Source: Microbacterium sp. NC79
GTDB taxonomy: Bacteria; Actinomycetota; Actinomycetes; Actinomycetales; Microbacteriaceae
Direction of reading: 5' to 3'
DNA: 64,000 nucleotides
Assembly: GCF_019061125.1 (NCBI RefSeq)
Contig: NZ_JAHQYI010000001.1
Span: forward strand, 1,798,001-1,862,000
The first letter of the stretch is position 1. The number at the start of each line of letters is the position of its first letter. A program made the position numbers and the translations under genes. Below the pieces are notes generated by a model. It saw only the letters and a list, made by a program, of their open reading frames with translations, was not told where the DNA came from and did not search any database. Of the stretch, positions 44,041 to 54,024 are shown piece by piece.

Positions 44041-45093
44041 TTAGGCACCGATAGACGGGAGCTGATTAATTGCGTTAACGAGTTGGAAGAGCGACCCGAC
44101 CTTGAACTGGTTAAGTACCAGCGCGATTCGCGGCAAATCAAGCTTGTCGCGGTCTGCCTTCTCGGGAGCAAACGGTGCCACTCGGCGAATCGCACCCTCC
44201 TTGAGCAGAAACCCGAAGCGTTCGTTGAGATCGGCGATCTCCGCGTCCGTCGGTTCATGCTTCAGTCGCAACACGAGCGTGTCGCCGACCCAGCGGAGTG
44301 AGTCGTAGTTGCGCCAGAAGCCGACAATGGCAGCGTGCGCTTCTTCGACCGAATCGGTGATCAGCACGCGGTCCAGGTCGTCAGGAGAGATGACACCCGC
44401 AGGCATCATGGTGTCACGAATGTAGTGTTCGAGGTTCTTCCAGAACACTCCCCCTGGCTCATCGAGCAACACAATCGGCACGGGCTCTGCCTTACCGGTC
44501 TGCTGCAACGTGAGCAGTTCAAACATTTCGTCGAGGGTTCCGAAGCCGCCGGGAACGCAAATGAAACCGGTCGATTCCTTCACCAGCATGAGCTTGCGAG
44601 TGAAGAAGTACTTCATCGCAACGTGCTTCGGGTCTTGTCCGATGATCTCGTTGGCCTTCTCCTCGAACGGCAGACGGATCGAGACACCGATCGACATGTC
44701 AGGGCCCGCACCCTCGGCTGCGGCCTGCATGATGCCGGGGCCAGCACCGGTGACGACCATCCAGCCGTCGCGCGCGAGGGCAGCGGCCGCATCGTGGGCG
44801 GCGCGGTAGGCGGCAGAATCTGGCTGCGTGCGAGCGGAACCAAAAATCGTCGCCTTGGCAACGTCGTGATACGGCGCGAAGAGTCGGAAAGCGTTGCGCA
44901 TTTCGATGAGCGATGCCGACGTGATCTTGAGGTCGAGACGGTCGGTGTCGTCCGTGCCGAGCTGCAGGCCTGACGTCAGGATGCGGCGGATGAGCGTGCG
45001 GTTGTTGGAGATTCCCGCGTCACCGATGAGACGATCGATGTCGTCAATGAGTTCAGGTGTCAGGTCGTTCTCAGGGATATCCGTCGTGCTCAT
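44041..45093 (-). CDS. LOG-family (TIGR00730) nucleotide-binding protein
   Basis: 350 residues. The core shows ATIFGSARTQPDSAAY, MVVTGAGPGIMQAAAEGA and the substrate-site motif CVPGGFGTLDEMFELLT, all intact. N-terminal ~80 residues and C-terminal ~110 residues extend beyond the short plant-LOG form; the family hydrolyses nucleotide N-glycosidic bonds. Not a close paralogue of the LOG protein at 6228-7349, whose motif is altered. It lies between nusA and two lipoprotein genes where rimP would be expected. Confidence 0.88.
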   Translation of the reverse strand: MSTTDIPENDLTPELIDDIDRLIGDAGISNNRTLIRRILTSGLQLGTDDTDRLDLKITSASLIEMRNAFRLFAPYHDVAKATIFGSARTQPDSAAYRAAHDAAAALARDGWMVVTGAGPGIMQAAAEGAGPDMSIGVSIRLPFEEKANEIIGQDPKHVAMKYFFTRKLMLVKESTGFICVPGGFGTLDEMFELLTLQQTGKAEPVPIVLLDEPGGVFWKNLEHYIRDTMMPAGVISPDDLDRVLITDSVEEAHAAIVGFWRNYDSLRWVGDTLVLRLKHEPTDAEIADLNERFGFLLKEGAIRRVAPFAPEKADRDKLDLPRIALVLNQFKVGSLFQLVNAINQLPSIGA

Positions 45094-45134
45094 GCCTCCA
45101 CCCTCTCACCCCCCAGGTGGCGAAGGGGTGAATG

Positions 45135-46151
45135 CTAGGGCGCGAGCGCGTCGATGAGTTGCTCAGCAACCCAGGTGAATTCGGTCGGCGCGAGCTCATG
45201 GGGTGCCGCGACCGCAACCGTGTTGGTTCCGTCGGTGGCAAAAATGCCCATGTTGCCCTCTGCGACAAACGGCATGACGACCTCCGCGGCTTCGCCGTTC
45301 GCGATCTGCACCGGCACACCCTTGCCCCTGATGACGCCGTCGTCGAAGGCGACGGCTCCTCCGGGTACGACCGTGACGCTGAACATCAGCTCGACACCCA
45401 AGCTCTCCGGATCGGAGCTGGGCATCGAGAAGGTGCAGAAGTTGCCGAGCGTTGCATAGAGCGGGGCCAGGAGCGATGAGTCTGCCGTGTCTTCGACCAC
45501 CAGCGTGATCGGCGAGCCGTCGGGCGGAACGAGAAGCTCGGCAAGATCCGCGCAGGCAATGGGCGGTCTCGCCCATGTCGAAGCCGTCGCCTGCGGAACC
45601 ACGGGTTGCGGCAGCGCGTCGCCGCGCTCCGCGGCTTGCGTAAGAAGGCCTTGAATGATGGCAGGGTCGTCGCTGGTCAGGCTTCCGAAGGTGACCATCG
45701 AGTACCAGCCCTGCGAAGTGAGCATGGTTGCTTCGCAATTGTTTTCTACACACTGCGCGGCATCAACGACAGAATCCGGTGCCGCTACCACGGGAAGGGC
45801 CGTCAAGACGACGACGGCGCCGAGATACATGTCGTCGGCCCACCATGTGCATTTCACGCCGCCAAGCGCTTCTTCTTGCCCAACCGACCAGTTCACGCCG
45901 AGGTCTGTCATGGCATGGTCGAAGGCAGTGGCCAGCTCGATGTTAGAGAACGCGTTCGTGCAATCGCCGTTGAACGCGTAAACCGGTTCGGTGTCGGTGG
46001 GCGACGGTGTGGGTGATGCGCTCTCCGATGGGGCGCTCGTGGTGGTGGGCGCTGCAGAGCTCGTGCTCGGTGTCGGGCTCGATGCGGGCCCGCACGCGAC
46101 CAGTGACAACATCGCGACGAGCGCCGCCCCACTCCACACCAGTTTGCGCAT
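45135..46151 (-). CDS. Lipoprotein of unknown function, paralogue 1
   Basis: 338 residues. Signal peptide with lipobox LVAC (cysteine about residue 20), then a Ser/Thr/Pro-rich tether to residue ~60 and a globular domain with conserved cysteines (NGDCTNAFSN, VKCTWWADD, CVENNCEAT). Probably anchored on the outer face of the membrane. It shares most motifs with its neighbour at 46189-47208, including NGEAA and FATDGTNTVA near the C-terminus. I chose the ATG at 46151 because GGGAGA then has proper spacing. No known family recognised. Confidence 0.75.
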   Translation of the reverse strand: MRKLVWSGAALVAMLSLVACGPASSPTPSTSSAAPTTTSAPSESASPTPSPTDTEPVYAFNGDCTNAFSNIELATAFDHAMTDLGVNWSVGQEEALGGVKCTWWADDMYLGAVVVLTALPVVAAPDSVVDAAQCVENNCEATMLTSQGWYSMVTFGSLTSDDPAIIQGLLTQAAERGDALPQPVVPQATASTWARPPIACADLAELLVPPDGSPITLVVEDTADSSLLAPLYATLGNFCTFSMPSSDPESLGVELMFSVTVVPGGAVAFDDGVIRGKGVPVQIANGEAAEVVMPFVAEGNMGIFATDGTNTVAVAAPHELAPTEFTWVAEQLIDALAP

Positions 46152-46188
46152 TCGACTCACTCTCCCGAGTTAGACGAAAGTATGCGCG

Positions 46189-47208
46189 CTAGGGTGCAAG
46201 CCCGTCAATGAGTTGCTCTGCTACCCATCCGAAATCTGACGCCTCAGCATGCATCGCGACCTCAATCGCAACGGTGTTCGTTCCGTCTGTCGCAAAAACA
46301 GCCGAACTGCCCTCGTAGATGATTGGCATCAAAACTGCGGCGGCCTCGCCGTTAGTAATTTCCAGCGGCGTGCCTTTACCGCTGATGACTCCAGCGTCGA
46401 ATGCGACGGCGCCTCCCGGCACGACGGTAACGGTGAAGCTGACCTCATTACTCGTGCCGTCCGGATCGGGGTTGGGCATAGAAAAGTTGCACTCCTTGCC
46501 GAGCAGATCATAGAGCGGCCGCAGGAGTGAGTCGCGCTTCGGGTTCTCGCCCTCGTTTGTGATCGGCGAGCCATCGGGTGCGGCGATCAGCACTCCCAGG
46601 TCGACACACTCAGGAGTCGGCCGTTCCCACGTCGCCGTCGTCACTGCAGGGATCACCGGCGCCGGCAGCGCATCGCCGCGGTGTGCTGCCATTTCGAGGA
46701 GAGACTGAGCAACGCCCGCCTCTTCGCTGGTCGCGCTCCCGGAGACGGTTATGGAGTACCACCCTTGCGCTGTGACCATGGTCGCTTCACAGAAATATCC
46801 GCCTGAGCATTCCACCCCTTCGACGACCTCGTCCGGAACAACTGCCGCAGGTAGCGCCGTGAGAACCACGATGGCACCCAGCTTCCCGTCGTCCGACCAC
46901 CAGGTGCACTTCAAGCCTCCGTACGATTCCTCTTGACCGATCGACCAGTTCACGCCATGGTCGACCATCGCGACACCGAAGATCGCACCGAGTTCAGCGT
47001 CGGAGAATGCGTTCGTGCAGTCACCGTTGAACGAGTTGGTCGCGACAGCGGCGGTCGACGACGGCGTCGGTGACGCGCTCTCAGATGGCGCGCTCGTGGC
47101 TGTCGGCGCCACAGAACTTGCACCCGGTGCGGGGTTCGGTACTGGCCCACACGCAACCAACGACAACACCGCTAGGACGGTTCCGATACCCCACAAGCTT
47201 CTTCGCAT
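46189..47208 (-). CDS. Lipoprotein of unknown function, paralogue 2
   Basis: 339 residues. Lipobox LVAC near residue 20, Ser/Thr/Pro tether, then the same domain as the next gene: NGDCTNAFSD, WSIGQEESYGGLKCTWWSDD, FTVTVVPGGAVAFDAGVI, FATDGTNTVAIE, WVAEQLIDGLAP. Internal cysteine positions match the paralogue. ATG at 47208 follows TATGAT at leaderless spacing, so this gene has its own promoter and probably heads a short operon with paralogue 1, 37 bases away. Tandem duplication is the simplest origin. Function unknown. Confidence 0.75.
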   Translation of the reverse strand: MRRSLWGIGTVLAVLSLVACGPVPNPAPGASSVAPTATSAPSESASPTPSSTAAVATNSFNGDCTNAFSDAELGAIFGVAMVDHGVNWSIGQEESYGGLKCTWWSDDGKLGAIVVLTALPAAVVPDEVVEGVECSGGYFCEATMVTAQGWYSITVSGSATSEEAGVAQSLLEMAAHRGDALPAPVIPAVTTATWERPTPECVDLGVLIAAPDGSPITNEGENPKRDSLLRPLYDLLGKECNFSMPNPDPDGTSNEVSFTVTVVPGGAVAFDAGVISGKGTPLEITNGEAAAVLMPIIYEGSSAVFATDGTNTVAIEVAMHAEASDFGWVAEQLIDGLAP

Positions 47209-47250
47209 AGCCAAATCATAGGGTCAACGGAACCGTTTGCGTGGGAATGA

Positions 47251-47290
47251 GAAAAGGGCGGTGTCAGCATGAGCTGACACCGCCCTTTTC
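47251..47290 (-). terminator. Terminator of proS
   Basis: Perfect 17-bp stem (47251-47267 with 47274-47290) with a six-base loop, eight bases after the proS stop; strong GC core flanked by AAAA/TTTT. Confidence 0.9.
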
Positions 47291-47297
47291 AGACCTA

Positions 47298-49055
47298 CTA
47301 AGCCCCGAACTGTGCGAGGGCTTCAGCCACCGGCATCGGCGTCTTGACGCCGGTGCGGCGGTCCCAGACCTCGACCTCACGGTCAGCCGCACCGCGGCCG
47401 ACGATGATGATGTGGGGCACACCGAGCAGCTCGGCGTCGCCGAACTTCACACCGGGTGAGACCTTGCCAGCGCGGTCATCGATAAGCACTTCGCGGCCAG
47501 CGCCCTCGAGCGCAGCGGCAACTTCTTCGGCCAGTTCGAACGCCAGCGCGTCACGACCGGTCGCAACAACCTGCACGTCGAACGGCGCGATCGACTCGGG
47601 CCAAATCAGGCCGCGGTCGTCGTGGTTGAGCTCTGCCAGCACCGCGAGAATACGCGTTACGCCGATACCGTACGAACCCATCGTGACGGTCGTCAGCTTG
47701 CCGTTCTCGTCGAGCACCTTGAGGCCCAGCGATTCGGCGTACTTGCGGCCGAGCTGGAAGACGTGACCGATCTCCATGCCACGCTGCAGCGTGACGGGGC
47801 CGGAACCATCGGGAGCTTCGTCGCCTTCGCGCACGCTGGCGATTTCAACGATGCCGTCGGCGGCGAAGTCACGACCGGCAACCAGCGAGTGCACGTGCTT
47901 CTCGTCGATGTTGGCACCCGTGATCCAGGTGGTTCCCGGGGCCACACGCGGGTCAAGGAAGTAGCGGATGTTCGTCGCAGACTCCTCACCGAGCAGCGCG
48001 CCCTGCGGCGTCCACGGGCCGATGTAGCCCTTGACCAGCAGCGGGTTCTTCGCGAAGTCAGCGTCAGTAGCCTGCTCGACCTCGGCGGGTGCGAAGGCAA
48101 CCTCGGCACGCTTTTCGTCAACCTCACGGTCACCGGGAATACCGACGATAACGATCTCGCGCGTGCCATCGAGGTGCGTGAGTGCCAGCACGACGTTCTT
48201 CAGCGTGTCAGCAGCCGTGTAGGTTCCGTCAAGCACCGTGTTGGTGTGTGCGACGAGCGTCTCAATCGACGGCGTGTTGGGCGAGTCGTAAATGACCGGC
48301 TCAGGCAGGCCCTCAATCGAACGGGGCTCGGGTGCGAGCGTCGCAAATGCCTCAACGTTGGCGGCGTAGCCACCGGCAGAGCGCACGTAGGTGTCTTCAC
48401 CGATCGCGGTCGGGTGCAAGAACTCTTCTGAACGCGAACCACCCATGGCACCAGCGTCAGCCTGCACGATCGCGTACTCGATGCCGAGACGCTGGAAGAT
48501 GCGCTCGTAGGCGTCACGCTGAGCCTGGTATGACGCGTCAAGGCCCGCGTCTGACGAGTCAAACGAGTAGGCGTCCTTCATCGTGAATTCGCGGCCACGC
48601 AGGAGGCCAGCACGCGGACGAGCCTCGTCGCGGTACTTGTCTTGGATCTGATAGATCGTCAGCGGCAGGTCTTTGTACGACGAGTACAGGTCTTTCACCA
48701 TCAGGGTGAAGGCCTCTTCGTGCGTCGGCGCGAGCAGATAGTCGGCGCCCTTGCGGTCTTGCAGGCGGAACAGTGCGTCGCCGTACTCTTCCCACCGACC
48801 CGTCGCTTCGTACATGTCACGCGGGAGCAGCGCCGGGAAGTGCACCTCAAAGGCACCGGCGGCGGCCATCTCCTCGCGGATGATGTTCTCCAGCTTGCCC
48901 TTCACCCGAAGGCCAAGCGGCAGCCACGCAAAAATGCCTGGCGCCTGTCGACGGATGTAGCCGGCGCGCACAAGAAGCTTGTGCGAGATGGCTTCTGCGT
49001 CAGCAGGATCTTCACGGAGGGTGCGGACAAAGTAATTAGAGAGTCGTGTTACCAC
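47298..49055 (-). CDS. proS: Prolyl-tRNA synthetase (bacterial type with editing domain)
   Basis: 585 residues. Class II motifs: motif 2 region [26 protein letters not shown] (about 135-160) and motif 3 [16 protein letters not shown] (about 455-470). The segment between residues ~225 and 380 is the INS editing domain that hydrolyses Ala-tRNA(Pro). C-terminal anticodon-binding domain follows. GTG start at 49055 lies six bases after TAGAAT, a clear leaderless promoter. Own terminator. Confidence 0.97.
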   Translation of the reverse strand: MVTRLSNYFVRTLREDPADAEAISHKLLVRAGYIRRQAPGIFAWLPLGLRVKGKLENIIREEMAAAGAFEVHFPALLPRDMYEATGRWEEYGDALFRLQDRKGADYLLAPTHEEAFTLMVKDLYSSYKDLPLTIYQIQDKYRDEARPRAGLLRGREFTMKDAYSFDSSDAGLDASYQAQRDAYERIFQRLGIEYAIVQADAGAMGGSRSEEFLHPTAIGEDTYVRSAGGYAANVEAFATLAPEPRSIEGLPEPVIYDSPNTPSIETLVAHTNTVLDGTYTAADTLKNVVLALTHLDGTREIVIVGIPGDREVDEKRAEVAFAPAEVEQATDADFAKNPLLVKGYIGPWTPQGALLGEESATNIRYFLDPRVAPGTTWITGANIDEKHVHSLVAGRDFAADGIVEIASVREGDEAPDGSGPVTLQRGMEIGHVFQLGRKYAESLGLKVLDENGKLTTVTMGSYGIGVTRILAVLAELNHDDRGLIWPESIAPFDVQVVATGRDALAFELAEEVAAALEGAGREVLIDDRAGKVSPGVKFGDAELLGVPHIIIVGRGAADREVEVWDRRTGVKTPMPVAEALAQFGA

Positions 49056-49131
49056 CCCTCAATTCTAGGGCGCGCGGTCGCATCAGCCGAACGCGTAGCC
49101 TGAATACGACGAGATTGTGAAAGGTTCTGAC

Positions 49132-49761
49132 GTGACGACGATCCTGCTGACCGGCTTTGAGCCCTTCGGAAACGACACCGAAAACCCATCTGGCGATGCG
49201 GTTCGGCTTGTCGCCGAGACCTGGCAGGGGCCGGAACAATTGGTCACCGCCGTCCTTCCGGTCACCTTTGCTGGCGCCGGGGCGCAGCTTCGCGAGCTCA
49301 TCGCCGAGCACTCCCCTGACCTCATCATGGCGACGGGTCTTGCAGGCAACCGCGCCGCCCTCAGCTTCGAACGCGTTGCCCTGAACCTCCGCGACGCGCG
49401 CATCCCCGACAACGCGGGCGATCAGCCGGTCGACACCCCCGTGGTTCCGGATGCCGCGAGCGCCCTCTTCGCGACGCTCCCCGTCAAGGCGATGACGCGC
49501 GCGGTCGCCGACGCGGGCGTGCCAGCCGAGCTGTCGCTCAGCGCCGGAACCTTTGTCTGCAATGACGTCATGTTCCAGGCGATCGATGCCGCCGGCCACG
49601 CCCGCGCTGGCTTCATTCATGTGCCATGGGCCGACGGACAAAAGCCCGCTCCAACGCCGACTCTGCCGTTGGCAGATATCGCATGCGGTATCGAGGTGGC
49701 CATTCGCACGGCTGTGGGAACCACCGATGACCTCGCCGTCGCGGGCGGAACCATCAGTTGA
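49132..49761 (+). CDS. pcp: Pyroglutamyl-peptidase I
   Basis: 209 residues. LLTGFEPFGNDTENPSGDAV at the start, then the triad: glutamate in RAALSFERVALN (about residue 80), cysteine in GTFVCNDVMFQ (about 143) and histidine in AGFIHVPWADGQ (about 164). It removes N-terminal pyroglutamate from peptides in the cytoplasm. GTG at 49132 is preceded by AAAGG; a GTG at 49117 is less likely. Inserted on the plus strand between proS and alaX; ends eight bases from the converging alaX. Confidence 0.93.
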   Translation: MTTILLTGFEPFGNDTENPSGDAVRLVAETWQGPEQLVTAVLPVTFAGAGAQLRELIAEHSPDLIMATGLAGNRAALSFERVALNLRDARIPDNAGDQPVDTPVVPDAASALFATLPVKAMTRAVADAGVPAELSLSAGTFVCNDVMFQAIDAAGHARAGFIHVPWADGQKPAPTPTLPLADIACGIEVAIRTAVGTTDDLAVAGGTIS

Positions 49762-49768
49762 GAACGGC

Positions 49769-50629
49769 TTAGTCGGCCGCCGGAACCACGGTGGTCGTCA
49801 TAACCAGGAGCTGCGGGTCGGTGAGATCGAGGGCGACCGTGATCTTCTCGAACACATCGAGGCTGTCGACGTGTGTGCCACCGCAGAGGAAGTGCGCTTC
49901 TCCTGCCGGCAATGCGCAATGCCATGTGCGACGGTCGGCGATCGTGTCACCTTCGGTTTCGATCCAGGAGCGGCCGGATGAAGCCACCCATGCGGCGAGG
50001 AGGTCGTTGATGCGTGCGTCGCGGTCGGCAAGCGACGCCGCCAGGTCATCGGGACGGAAGCCCGCCTTACGCAGGCTCTTGCCGAGGCGATAGGTGTCGA
50101 CGCTGCCATCAGGGTGAATCTGGCTCGATGCTCCCGCGCGTGCTTCGAAGTTCGGGCTGCCGAGTGGGTCCACCCCGGGATCCTTATGCCACAGGTCAGC
50201 GAGCGCGGCATCAAGGGCAAGGGAGGCGAGGTGGCACGCGGTGTGTCCGCGGCTCAGCCCGGCACGCAGCTCTGCGTCAACGGATGCCTGCACCATGGTT
50301 CCAGCCGGCCATGCGACGGGCTCAGCGATGAGGTGGCCAACGTGCCAATCCCAGCCGTCGGTTCCACGCTTGACCGGAATATCTTCGCCAACCGCGAGCA
50401 CACCCGCGTCATCAATGGCCACCATCACGGTGCTGAAAACGCGCACTGTGGTTCCGTCGGCGCTCAGCGTTCCGGTGTCTCCTGGCTGATCCGGCCAGGT
50501 GTGATCGACCGGATGAAACGGTGTCTGCGCGAGGATCACGACGGATCCGTTGCCGAGCGCTCGCACATCGGCGACGGTGGTTTCTTCAATGAGAGCGCCG
50601 GAAGGAAACGTGACGGTGGTGGGTTGCAT
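49769..50629 (-). CDS. Alanyl-tRNA editing protein (AlaX-like)
   Basis: 286 residues. It matches the AlaRS editing-domain fold: zinc-site motif RGHTACHLASLAL (HxxxH, about residues 128-132) and CGGTHVDSL with the cysteine and histidine ligands near residue 251. Stand-alone AlaX proteins deacylate Ser-tRNA(Ala) or Gly-tRNA(Ala). An N-terminal beta-barrel segment (FHPVDHTWPDQPGDTGTL) identifies the type that keeps the glycine-rich/barrel part. Sits downstream of pntB but with its own start region. Confidence 0.88.
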   Translation of the reverse strand: MQPTTVTFPSGALIEETTVADVRALGNGSVVILAQTPFHPVDHTWPDQPGDTGTLSADGTTVRVFSTVMVAIDDAGVLAVGEDIPVKRGTDGWDWHVGHLIAEPVAWPAGTMVQASVDAELRAGLSRGHTACHLASLALDAALADLWHKDPGVDPLGSPNFEARAGASSQIHPDGSVDTYRLGKSLRKAGFRPDDLAASLADRDARINDLLAAWVASSGRSWIETEGDTIADRRTWHCALPAGEAHFLCGGTHVDSLDVFEKITVALDLTDPQLLVMTTTVVPAAD

Positions 50630-50672
50630 GCGTCCATCTTCACACTACGCGCGCCATCGGGGAACAAAGGAA

Positions 50673-50704
50673 GGGCCGCTCCCCCGTGCCTGGTGGAGCG
50701 GCCC
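50673..50704. terminator. Hairpin terminator of pntB
   Basis: Perfect 10-bp stem (50673-50682 with 50695-50704) around a 12-base loop, 36 bases after the pntB stop on the minus strand. Confidence 0.7.
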
Positions 50705-50739
50705 AGACCAAGCCTGCTGCGCTTGGTCGGTCTGTGTGC

Positions 50740-52152
50740 TTAGAGTGCGCGCAGGATGTCTTCGACGCGCGCCTTAGCGTCGCCGAACAGCATCGAGGCG
50801 TTCTCGCGGAAGAACAGCGGGTTCTGCACGCCCGCGTAACCGGCGGCCATCGAACGCTTGAACACGATCACGTTCTTGGCTTCCCACACGCGCAGCACCG
50901 GCATACCCGCAATCGGGCTCGACGGGTCTTCTGCGGCGGCGGGGTTGATCGTGTCGTTGGCGCCGATAACGAGCACGACGTCGGTGTCAGCCAGGTCGTC
51001 GTTGATCTCGTCCATTTCCAGCACGATGTCGTAAGGAACCTTCGCCTCGGCGAGGAGCACGTTCATGTGACCGGGCAGACGCCCAGCAACCGGGTGAATA
51101 CCGAAGCGCACGTTGATGCCCTGATCGCGCAGCTTCTGCGTGAGCTCGGCGACCGGGTACTGTGCTTGCGCGACAGCCATGCCGTAGCCAGGCGTGATGA
51201 CGACGGAAGACGCACCCTTGAGCATCGCGGCGGCGTCGTCGACGCTCACTTCGCGGTGTTCGCCGGTCTCCTCTTCGCCGTCCTTCTTGGGAGCTGCGAT
51301 ACCGAAGCCACCGGCGATGACGGAGATGAAGGAGCGGTTCATGGCCTTGCACATGATGTACGACAGGTATGCACCACTGGAACCAACGAGGGCACCGGTG
51401 ACGATGAGCAGGTCGTTGTTGAGCAAGAAACCAGCGGCAGCTGCTGCCCAACCGGAGTACGAGTTCAGCATCGACACGACGACGGGCATGTCGCCGCCAC
51501 CGATCGAGGCGACCAGGTGCCAACCCAGGGCGAGTGCCAGCACCGTGACAACGATGAGGAGCACGAGCGACGGGTCGATGACGTACCACACGGTGAGCGC
51601 GATGAAAGCGACCAGGGCACCGACGTTGAGCACGTTCTTGCCAGGCAGCATGAGCGGCTTGGACGACATCCGTCCGGAGAGCTTGCCGAACGCAACGATG
51701 GAACCGGTGAAGGTGACGGCACCGATGAAGACACCAATGAAGACTTCAGCGTGGTGGATATCGCGTAGCGCACCGGTGTAGTGCGGCGGCTGCAGGTGGC
51801 CGTTCCAGCCCACGATGACGGCGGCAAGACCGACAAAGCTGTGCAGCAGCGCGATGAGCTCGGGCATGCCCGTCATCTCGACGACGCGTGCACGCCAGAG
51901 GCCGATGATCGCACCAACGACGATGGCTGCAACAAGCAGTCCGATGCCGAGGATCGAGGGGTTTTCCGTCTGGAAGGACACCCACATGGTGGCGGCCAGA
52001 GCCAGCGCCATACCGATGATGCCGAAGCGCACACCGTTCTTGGCGGTCTCGTGCTTGCTGAGGCCAGCAAGGCTAAGGATGAAGAGTAGGGCGGCAACGA
52101 TGTACGCGGCACCCGCGACGGCTGCGGCCGTCGAAGACAGGGATTCAAACAC
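50740..52152 (-). CDS. pntB: NAD(P) transhydrogenase subunit beta
   Basis: 470 residues. About nine membrane helices (to residue ~270) then the NADP-binding dIII domain with [51 protein letters not shown] and [12 protein letters not shown], all family hallmarks. With PntA it couples proton entry to NADPH formation from NADH. Two-subunit layout as in E. coli, not the three-gene form of many actinobacteria. 30 bases after pntA. Confidence 0.97.
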   Translation of the reverse strand: MFESLSSTAAAVAGAAYIVAALLFILSLAGLSKHETAKNGVRFGIIGMALALAATMWVSFQTENPSILGIGLLVAAIVVGAIIGLWRARVVEMTGMPELIALLHSFVGLAAVIVGWNGHLQPPHYTGALRDIHHAEVFIGVFIGAVTFTGSIVAFGKLSGRMSSKPLMLPGKNVLNVGALVAFIALTVWYVIDPSLVLLIVVTVLALALGWHLVASIGGGDMPVVVSMLNSYSGWAAAAAGFLLNNDLLIVTGALVGSSGAYLSYIMCKAMNRSFISVIAGGFGIAAPKKDGEEETGEHREVSVDDAAAMLKGASSVVITPGYGMAVAQAQYPVAELTQKLRDQGINVRFGIHPVAGRLPGHMNVLLAEAKVPYDIVLEMDEINDDLADTDVVLVIGANDTINPAAAEDPSSPIAGMPVLRVWEAKNVIVFKRSMAAGYAGVQNPLFFRENASMLFGDAKARVEDILRAL

Positions 52153-52182
52153 GAAAGTATTCCTTGTTCTGGCGGTGCCGGG

Positions 52183-53727
52183 TTAGCGCTCTGAGCGGGG
52201 GTCGCGGGAGAACATTGCGAGCATGCGCCGCGTCACCGCGAAGCCACCGAAGATGTTGATACTGGCCAACAGCACGGCTGTCGCCGCCAGAATCTGCACC
52301 AGCAGGTCGTCGGTATTGAGCTGCGTGATCGCACCGACCACGATGATGCCGCTGATCGCGTTGGTGACACTCATGAGCGGCGTGTGCAGGGCGTGCGCGA
52401 CCTTGCCGATCACGTAGAAGCCGATGACTACCGAGAGCATCAGCACGGTGAAGTGCTGCGGCAACGGTGCGGGCGCAAACGCGTTCACGAGGAACAGCGC
52501 GGCAATACCTGCGGCGATGAAGCCGGTCTTTGCGCCTGCGCTCATCGTCTTCTTGACGGCAGCGGCCGGAACCTCGGTGGCTGCTGCAGCAGCAGGTGCG
52601 GCCGACACGTTGACGGGCGGCGGCGGGAACGTCACGGCACCGTCGCGGGTGACCGTCACGTTGCGCTGAACGACGTCGTCCCAATCAAGCGTGAGCTGAC
52701 CGTCCTTAGCGGGCGTCAGCAGCTTCATCAGGTTGACGAGGTTCGTGCCGTACAGCTGCGAGGCCTGGGTAGGCAGGCGGCCGGCAAGATCCGTGTAGCC
52801 GAGGATGATGACGCCATTTTCGGTGACAACCTTCTCGCCTGCCACCGATCCCACGACGTTTCCGCCGGAGCCAGCAGCCATATCGACGATGACGGAACCA
52901 GACTTCATCGATGCGACATCGGCTGCGGTGATCAGCACGGGAGCGGCACGCCCCGGGATCTGCGCCGTGGTGATGATGATGTCAACATCAGCGGCCTGCT
53001 CGGAGTACAGCTCCGCAGCACGACGGTCATACGCCTCGCTCGTCGCCTTCGCGTAGCCATCGGTGGACTGCTCCACCTCAACTTCGACGGGCAGGTAGGT
53101 GCCACCGATGGACTTGACCTGGTCGGCGACCTCGGGGCGCGGGTCGGTGGCGCGCACAATGGCGCCGAGGCTCGATGCGGCACCAATCGCGGCAAGACCG
53201 GCAACGCCGGCGCCGGCGACGAGCACCTTGGCGGGCGGAACCTTGCCAGCAGCGGTGACCTGGCCGGTGAAGAAGCGTCCGAACTCGTGCGCTGCTTCCA
53301 CGACGGCGCGGTAGCCGGCGATGTTGGCCATCGAGCTCAGCACGTCCATCGACTGGGCGCGCGAAATACGGGGAACGGAGTCCATCGCGAGAGCGGTGAC
53401 ACCGCGAGCGGCGAGGGCCGCGAGGAGTTCGGGGCTGAGCGCTGGCGCCAGGATGCCGACGAAGACAGCGCCGGCACGCATCTGGTCAATCTGCGCCTGC
53501 TCGGGAGCGGCGACGGCAAGCACGATGTCAGCACCCCACGCATCAGCCGCAGACACGATGCGCGCGCCAGCCTTCTCGTAGGCGGCGTTAGCGAAGCTCG
53601 AGCGCTCCCCTGCACCGTCGGCCACGGATACGTCGTATCCGAGACCGGCCAACTGGGTCACCGTAGCGGGCGTGGCGGAGACACGTGTCTCTGCGGGCCC
53701 CTCGGCAACAATGCCGATGATTGCCAT
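52183..53727 (-). CDS. pntA: NAD(P) transhydrogenase subunit alpha
   Basis: 514 residues. N-terminal dI domain similar to alanine dehydrogenase ([52 protein letters not shown] with the NAD-binding glycines at about 172-180, [17 protein letters not shown]) and a C-terminal membrane part with four helices (about 395-500). Fused form equal to E. coli PntA. The upstream 297-base gap contains a 20-bp palindrome, a likely operator. Confidence 0.97.
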   Translation of the reverse strand: MAIIGIVAEGPAETRVSATPATVTQLAGLGYDVSVADGAGERSSFANAAYEKAGARIVSAADAWGADIVLAVAAPEQAQIDQMRAGAVFVGILAPALSPELLAALAARGVTALAMDSVPRISRAQSMDVLSSMANIAGYRAVVEAAHEFGRFFTGQVTAAGKVPPAKVLVAGAGVAGLAAIGAASSLGAIVRATDPRPEVADQVKSIGGTYLPVEVEVEQSTDGYAKATSEAYDRRAAELYSEQAADVDIIITTAQIPGRAAPVLITAADVASMKSGSVIVDMAAGSGGNVVGSVAGEKVVTENGVIILGYTDLAGRLPTQASQLYGTNLVNLMKLLTPAKDGQLTLDWDDVVQRNVTVTRDGAVTFPPPPVNVSAAPAAAAATEVPAAAVKKTMSAGAKTGFIAAGIAALFLVNAFAPAPLPQHFTVLMLSVVIGFYVIGKVAHALHTPLMSVTNAISGIIVVGAITQLNTDDLLVQILAATAVLLASINIFGGFAVTRRMLAMFSRDPRSER

Positions 53728-53955
53728 GTTCTCTCCATCTCCGCAGCACTGCGGACGAACGATTCGCCTTCGCGAAATTCAACAGGGCGCCGGAGCGCCG
53801 CACAACGCCTTGTAGGCGCGGTACCCGGAAATCCGGGCGAATGTCGCTGGGGATGGAGCGACTCTGGGAACAGTAGCCGCTTTTCCGGTCAGAAATCCTC
53901 GATTAATGACCATTTTGAGAAATAAGTTCCCTAATTCTTTCGGAAATGGAAATAT

Positions 53956-53975
53956 AACCAAGCGAGCGCTTGGTT
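53956..53975 (-). promoter_or_regulatory. Palindromic operator upstream of pntA
   Basis: AACCAAGCG-AG-CGCTTGGTT, perfect 9-base arms with a two-base spacer, 230 bases upstream of pntA and 50 beyond the ispG stop. The shape fits a TetR-family site. No candidate regulator is adjacent. The remainder of 53728-54024 shows no gene. Confidence 0.6.
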
Positions 53976-54024
53976 GCGATCAGGGAATGTCGTCGGAACG
54001 AGCCACTCGCTCGACGGAGGGCGA

